Assembly: GCA_050014815.1 (NCBI GenBank)
Contig: JBEKCP010000294.1
Coordinates: 1 to 7,507 of the forward strand
Reading direction: 5' to 3'
DNA length: 7,507 nt
From: JBEKCP01 sp050014815
GTDB taxonomy: Bacteria; Planctomycetota; Planctomycetia; Pirellulales; Thermoguttaceae
Of the stretch, positions 4,030-7,507 are shown in pieces. The notes under the pieces were generated by a model. The model worked only from the letters and a program-made list of their open reading frames with translations, was not told where the DNA came from and did no database searches. A program made the position numbers and the translations under genes. Position 1 is the stretch's first letter; the number at the start of each line of letters is the position of its first letter.

Positions 4030-6414
4030 ATGACCACCCTATCGGGGCGTATTCTCCGCGGGTTTGCCGCTGTCTCCGTGCTGGCGATAACGCTGGCCGC
4101 CGGGGCGGCCCTGGCCAGCCAACTGTTCCTCAAAGACGGGCGGGTCCTGAAAGGAAAGCAGGGCGAGTCCTTCAGCCTGGCCGAGCAGAACACGGCCATC
4201 GAGGCGAACCAGGGCCCGAAAATGATCGTCTTCGTCGACGACGACCTGCGGCGGACCTATGTCTCGCGGCGACAGGTGCAGGACGTCCGGCCCGACATCA
4301 TCGCCCCGCCCGAAGAAAGATTCCACGTCCGGCAGCCGACGCCTCACGGCACGTTGAAGGTCGCGAGCGTCGGGCCGCCGGCCAAGCCGGTGCCCGACTT
4401 CGACGAATTCGGCCGCCGCAATTTCCCCATGGCCACCGCCAAGGGCGTCCTGACGGTCACCCAGGAGATTACCGAGGTGACGCCCCAGTGGGTCAAGATC
4501 GAAGGGCTCAACTATATATGGGACATGCGGATGGCCACCAGCGCGATCCCCCACGAGACGCTCCACAAGATCCTGTGGCGGCAGATCGATCCGCAGAACG
4601 TCGAGCTCCGCAAGAAGATCGCACGCTTCTACCTCCAGTGCGAGCGCTACGAGGACGCCCAGCAGGTGCTCAAGGACATCCTCAAGGATTTCCCCAATCA
4701 GACCGACATCAAGGCGCAGTTGGAGCCCACCATCCGGTCGCTCCAGAAGATGGCGGCCGAGCGGCTCTTGTCGGAGCTGAAACTCCGCCGGGTCGCCGGC
4801 CAGCACCGGCGGGTCGAGGCGCTCCTGAAGAAGTTCCCCTCCGAGGACGTTCCCGGCGAGGTCCTCCAGGCGGCCAGGGAAATGATCCAGCAGTACGAGG
4901 CATCCGAGACGACCCGCGCCGCGATCGTCAAGGAAACCGCGGCGCTGGTGGGGAAGATCCAGGAAACGCTCGCCCAGCAGGATGCCGCCAAGATTCAGAA
5001 AGAGATAGCGGCCGAATTGAATGTGGACACGCTGCCCCGCATGGCGGCCTTCGTGCAAAACATGAACGACCCCCAGTTGAAGGCCGAGGACAAACTCTCA
5101 TTGGCGCTGACCGGCTGGCTCCTGGGGCCGGACCACGCGATCCCGGACCTCTCGGCGGCCTTGTCGGCCTACCGCGTCCGCGAGTTCGCACGGCAGTACC
5201 TGGCCGAGGGCATAAAACTCCGCCGCGCCAAGGTGCTCCAGTCGCTCGCCTCGGAGCAGAGCGCGTCGGCGGCCAACCTGGCCAACCTGCTGGCGCACAT
5301 GAAGCCCCCCTTCGACCTGCCCGAGCCGGATGACGAAAAGAAGCCGGGCGACTTCCAGTTGGAAGTCGCCGGGATGCCGCGGGAGGGGCCGGTGTCCTAC
5401 CGCATCCAACTCCCCCCCGAGTACAACCCCTGCCGCCGCTACCCCATGGTCGTCGCCCTGCACGACGCCGGCTTCACGGCCGAGTTGGAGGTGGACTGGT
5501 GGGCCGGCCAATGGACCCCGCGGGGGCGGGCCGGCCAGGCCACGCGCCACGGCTATATCGTCCTGGCCCCCGAGTGGACCGTCGAACACCAGGCCCAATA
5601 CCAGTTCTCCGCCCGGGAGCATACCGCCGTGCTCTCCTGCGTCCGCGATGCCTGCCGGCGATTCGCCGTCGATAGCGACCGCATTTTCCTGACGGGCCAC
5701 TCGATGGGCGGCGACGCCGTGTGGGACCTCGGCCTGGCCCACCCGGACCTCTGGGCCGGCGTCATCCCGATTGCGGCCGAGTCGCAGAAGTATTGCACCC
5801 GGTACTGGGAGAATGCCAAGTCGTTGCCGTTCTACCTGGTCTGCGGCGAATTGGACGGCGGCCGGATGACCCGCAACGCCGGCGACCTCGACCGCTACAT
5901 GAAAGGCGGCTATAACGCCACGGTGGTCGAGTACCTGGGCAGGGGCCACGAGAACTACTCCGACGAGCAGTTGCGGCTCTTCGACTGGATGGGCCGCTTC
6001 CACCGCGACTTCTTCCCCCACGAGTTCGACTGTGTCACGATGCGGAGCTGGGACAACTACTTCTGGTGGGCGGAGGTGAGCGGGCAGCCGCCCGGCACCG
6101 TGGTCGCTCCGGGCAACTGGCCGCCCCCCCGCGGCGCTCCCGCCTTGCACATCAAGGGCTACACCCGGGCCAACAACAACCTGATCCTCAGCACCGGCAC
6201 CAAGACGACGACCGTCTGGCTCGCGCCCCAGATGGTCGATTTCCAGAACCGGATCGAGATCTCGCTGAACGGCCACCGGGTGAGTCTCCCCCGGCCGTTC
6301 ATCCAGCCCAGCCTCGAAGTGATGCTCGAAGACGCCCGCACCCGCGGCGACCGGCAGCACCCGTTCTGGGCGAAGGTCGAGGTCCCCCCGGGCCGCGTCA
6401 ACGGCGAGCCGTAG
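4030..6414 (+). CDS. Large exported alpha/beta hydrolase (serine esterase/peptidase type)
   Basis: This is a 794-residue protein. Residues 1-29 form a signal peptide (basic SGRILRG, then a hydrophobic core ending AALA). A beta-rich module follows (30-110: LFLKDGRVLKGKQGES, FVDDDLRRTYVSRRQV), then a section to about 190. A mostly helical, charged region (190-425) is TPR- or coiled-coil-like (YEDAQQVLKDILKDFPNQTD). The catalytic alpha/beta hydrolase domain spans about 440-665. It shows YPMVVALHDAG (471-481), the nucleophile elbow GHSMGG (556-561, Ser558), CGELDGG (605-611, probable Asp609) and GRGHENY (637-643, His640). This layout resembles feruloyl-esterase or PHB-depolymerase-like hydrolases often annotated as prolyl oligopeptidase family. 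A C-terminal beta domain (666-794) contains NNNLILSTGTKTTTVWLAP. The substrate is unknown. It is transcribed away from the membrane-gene pair, and an orphan REP-like hairpin follows the stop. Confidence 0.93.
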   Translation: MTTLSGRILRGFAAVSVLAITLAAGAALASQLFLKDGRVLKGKQGESFSLAEQNTAIEANQGPKMIVFVDDDLRRTYVSRRQVQDVRPDIIAPPEERFHVRQPTPHGTLKVASVGPPAKPVPDFDEFGRRNFPMATAKGVLTVTQEITEVTPQWVKIEGLNYIWDMRMATSAIPHETLHKILWRQIDPQNVELRKKIARFYLQCERYEDAQQVLKDILKDFPNQTDIKAQLEPTIRSLQKMAAERLLSELKLRRVAGQHRRVEALLKKFPSEDVPGEVLQAAREMIQQYEASETTRAAIVKETAALVGKIQETLAQQDAAKIQKEIAAELNVDTLPRMAAFVQNMNDPQLKAEDKLSLALTGWLLGPDHAIPDLSAALSAYRVREFARQYLAEGIKLRRAKVLQSLASEQSASAANLANLLAHMKPPFDLPEPDDEKKPGDFQLEVAGMPREGPVSYRIQLPPEYNPCRRYPMVVALHDAGFTAELEVDWWAGQWTPRGRAGQATRHGYIVLAPEWTVEHQAQYQFSAREHTAVLSCVRDACRRFAVDSDRIFLTGHSMGGDAVWDLGLAHPDLWAGVIPIAAESQKYCTRYWENAKSLPFYLVCGELDGGRMTRNAGDLDRYMKGGYNATVVEYLGRGHENYSDEQLRLFDWMGRFHRDFFPHEFDCVTMRSWDNYFWWAEVSGQPPGTVVAPGNWPPPRGAPALHIKGYTRANNNLILSTGTKTTTVWLAPQMVDFQNRIEISLNGHRVSLPRPFIQPSLEVMLEDARTRGDRQHPFWAKVEVPPGRVNGEP

Positions 6415-6421
6415 GCGTTAT

Positions 6422-6444
6422 GTAGCCCGCACACTCCGTGTGCG
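6422..6444 (+). repeat. Orphan GTAG-hairpin (REP-like unit)
   Basis: GTAG (6422-6425) is followed after CC by the stem CGCACAC (6428-6434), loop TCC, and GTGTGCG (6438-6444). Seven base pairs are perfect. A GTAG tetranucleotide at the 5' foot of a hairpin is the classical signature of REP sequences mobilised by RAYT-type (Y1 transposase) enzymes. It starts 8 bp after the stop codon of the hydrolase gene. No T-run follows, so it is a REP-like unit or mRNA-end stabiliser rather than a clear terminator. Confidence 0.6.
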
Positions 6445-6582
6445 CTGGAAAAGGGGCTGGAGACCTCATATGCCTGACAAATCCTCTCCTGCTGATAAGG
6501 ACGACTCTGATGTGTGCATGCTTGCGGGAGTCGTGGGAGTCCTTCTCGTTCGCAGGGGCAAATAGCATTGCTTCCATAACTG

Positions 6583-6707
6583 CTTTGCGCCTTGGCGCCT
6601 TTGCGCGACACCCCGGCAAGTCGCCGCGTTGCTTTCACGGCAGGCCATTTGCAAGGGCATCGGTTCAGGATGGAGAGTATTTCGCGCAAAGGCGCCAAGG
6701 CGCAAAG
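6583..6707. repeat. Perfect 26-bp inverted repeat pair with 73-nt spacer
   Basis: Arms 6583-6608 and 6682-6707 are perfect reverse complements. The left arm is built from CTTTGCGCCTTGGCGCC followed by TTTGCGCGA; GGCGCC is itself a palindrome within each arm. Translated, the arms give peptides such as SRKGAKAQ and LRLGAFA. I recall these recurring in many databases as spurious hypothetical proteins, which suggests a widespread intergenic repeat; this recollection is unchecked. The spacer 6609-6681 shows no gene. No flanking target-site duplication was evident. Confidence 0.85.
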
Positions 6708-6820
6708 GAATCCGAGGATGTTCCCTCTTGCGTGGGACCGGCCAGCCGCCTCTTGCCTCGCGGCGCGGAGCCGGCTATTCTGTCAGCTAAACAGACCTTC
6801 GTGATTCGGGGGGCACCCCC

Positions 6821-6903
6821 GTAGGTCCCTTCTGCCGGAAGGGACTTGCACGATGGACAGGCGTTATCGGCGCACAAAGTCCCGCTCGGCAAGCGGGACC
6901 TAC
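6821..6903. repeat. REPIN-like element: two inverted GTAG-hairpin units
   Basis: The left unit has GTAG (6821-6824), stem GTCCCTTC (6825-6832), loop TGCCG, and GAAGGGAC (6838-6845). The right unit, read on the minus strand from 6903, has GTAG, stem GTCCCGCT, loop TGCCG, and AGCGGGAC (ending 6879). The GTAG feet face outward, and 33 nt separate the units. Foot, outer stem and loop are identical, while all three inner stem pairs differ and still pair. This is the arrangement of REPINs/BIMEs: REP singlets in inverted pairs mobilised in trans by a RAYT transposase. No RAYT gene is in the window. The element ends 9 nt before the GGAGG of the glycoside hydrolase gene. Confidence 0.8.
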
Positions 6904-6922
6904 ATTCAACCGGAGGAAAAGC

Positions 6923-7507
6923 ATGAGAACCGCACTATCACTCGTGGCCGCCTTCACGCTCGGCCTTATCCCGTCCATCGCCCAAGCAGAGGACTCGCCC
7001 GGCGACACCCTGCCGCCGGCCCCGGCGGGCAAGACCTGGAAAATGGTCTGGCACGACGAGTTCGAGGGAACCAAGCTCGATGAAACCAAGTGGGACGTTC
7101 CGCCCGATGGAAGGCGGCGGGATGCCTGGTGGATGCGCAAGGCGATTTCCCTGGACGGCAAAGGGCACCTGGTCGTCAGCACCCTCAAGGAGGGCGACAA
7201 GTACATCGACGGCTGCGTGCGGACCAAGGGCAAGTTCGAGCACGCCTTCGGCTACTACGTCGCCCGCATTCAACTTCAAGGGCAGCCGGGGCACTGGTCG
7301 GCCTTCTGGCTCTACAACGCCAGCGTAGGCAAGGGCGGCAGCGACGGGCGGGGCGGCACCGAGATCGACATCTACGAAAAACCGTGGCTGGACGAGCGAG
7401 TGCAGCAGACCCTCCACTGGGGCGGCTACGGCAAGACCCATAAGTCGGAAGGGAAGGTCGTCAAGGTGCCCGGCGTGATGGAAGGCTGGCACACCTTCAG
7501 TCTCCTC
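6923..7507 (+). CDS. Secreted family-16 glycoside hydrolase, N-terminal part (runs off right edge)
   Basis: There are 195 codons open to the window end. Residues 1-22 form a signal peptide (MRTALSLVAAFTLGLIPSIAQA). The catalytic domain begins with the typical GH16 opening MVWHDEFEGTKLDETKWDV (41-59). It continues through GHLVVST (81-87), VRTKGKFEHAFGYYVARIQL (99-118) and GHWSAFWLYN (123-132). The catalytic signature EIDIYE (147-152) is the ExDxxE form: Glu147 is the expected nucleophile and Glu152 the acid/base. Family-16 enzymes cleave beta-1,3 or beta-1,4 bonds in glucans and galactans (laminarin, lichenan, agar, carrageenan), with retention. The substrate type cannot be decided without the C-terminal half. 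GGAGG lies 6 nt before the ATG. A REPIN-like element sits immediately upstream, in what would be the leader. It is co-directional with the exported hydrolase but 508 bp away, so probably separately transcribed. Confidence 0.93.
   Translation, partial: MRTALSLVAAFTLGLIPSIAQAEDSPGDTLPPAPAGKTWKMVWHDEFEGTKLDETKWDVPPDGRRRDAWWMRKAISLDGKGHLVVSTLKEGDKYIDGCVRTKGKFEHAFGYYVARIQLQGQPGHWSAFWLYNASVGKGGSDGRGGTEIDIYEKPWLDERVQQTLHWGGYGKTHKSEGKVVKVPGVMEGWHTFSLL

Larger units (their letters stand above)
6415..6922. other. 508-bp repeat-rich intergenic region
   Basis: No believable gene is present: all open frames here are short, change frame freely and cross inverted repeats. In order it holds a GTAG-hairpin (6422-6444), a 7-bp stem ACGACTC/GAGTCGT with a 20-nt loop (6501-6534), a perfect 26-bp inverted pair (6583-6707), and a GC-rich stretch with several short complementary segments (6735-6775). 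A small stem TCTGT/ACAGA (6779-6795), a run of G then C able to pair (6808-6820), and a REPIN-like pair (6821-6903) follow. The Shine-Dalgarno GGAGG of the glycoside hydrolase gene is at 6913-6917. No clear sigma-70 promoter was found in the gap. Confidence 0.75.

Noticed and set aside
3507..5333. 608-codon plus-strand frame overlapping three genes
   Set aside because: It crosses the divergent promoter region and two minus-strand genes before entering the wrong frame of the hydrolase gene; its sequence is Arg/Pro/Gly-rich.
5098..6360. 420-codon minus-strand frame opposite the hydrolase
   Set aside because: It is antisense to the catalytic domain with GHSMGG and the His/Asp motifs; it has no start signal and no recognisable domain.
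6159..6698. 179-codon minus-strand frame in the repeat-rich gap
   Set aside because: It spans the inverted repeat and runs into the antisense of the hydrolase gene end; no domain or start signal is visible.
6583..6707. CRISPR-like or insertion-sequence interpretation of the 26-bp repeats
   Set aside because: There are only two copies, in inverted rather than direct orientation, and the 73-nt spacer encodes no transposase; no target duplication was seen.
6808..6820. G-run/C-run hairpin as a terminator
   Set aside because: The stem is short with a tight loop, it has no following T-run, and it lies next to the REPIN-like element rather than after a gene.
6438..6824. 128-codon plus-strand frame in the repeat-rich gap
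   Set aside because: It runs straight across both arms of the 26-bp inverted repeat; it lacks a ribosome binding site and has the composition of translated repeat DNA.

Overview
The window is GC-rich DNA that reads like a planctomycete genome (probably order Pirellulales or a relative). The evidence is indirect: a Tat-exported Gfo/Idh/MocA oxidoreductase, a secreted ThuA-domain protein, a large exported alpha/beta hydrolase with long lineage-type extensions, small membrane proteins of planctomycete style, and gaps filled with hairpin repeats. No rRNA, tRNA, CRISPR array, integrase, transposase or prophage gene was seen.

Layout. Positions 1-3901 are all minus strand. From right to left they hold a small two-helix membrane protein (3901-3653), a membrane-anchored protein of unknown function (3603-2989), a secreted ThuA-domain protein (2831-1881), a Tat-exported Gfo/Idh/MocA oxidoreductase (1732-371), and the N-terminus of another small membrane protein that runs off the left edge (138-1). 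A divergent control region at 3902-4029 separates these from the plus strand. The plus strand carries a 794-residue exported serine hydrolase (4030-6414), a 508-bp gap packed with repeats, and the N-terminal 195 residues of a secreted family-16 glycoside hydrolase (6923 to the right edge).

How the genes may work together. GH16 enzymes cut beta-1,3/1,4-linked polysaccharides. Gfo/Idh/MocA dehydrogenases and ThuA proteins act together on sugars in the rhizobial ThuAB system. The 794-residue hydrolase has an esterase/peptidase-type Ser-Asp-His triad. All four carry export signals, so the window suggests envelope or periplasmic carbohydrate processing. Substrates cannot be read from the sequence, and the genes do not form one operon.

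The least ordinary content is intergenic. Four structurally different inverted-repeat elements sit in gaps between genes: an imperfect one at 204-318, a perfect 25-bp pair at 1778-1852, a perfect 26-bp pair at 6583-6707, and a REPIN-like pair at 6821-6903. In the last, two inverted GTAG-hairpin units have different stems that both still pair. An orphan GTAG-hairpin lies just after the hydrolase stop codon.
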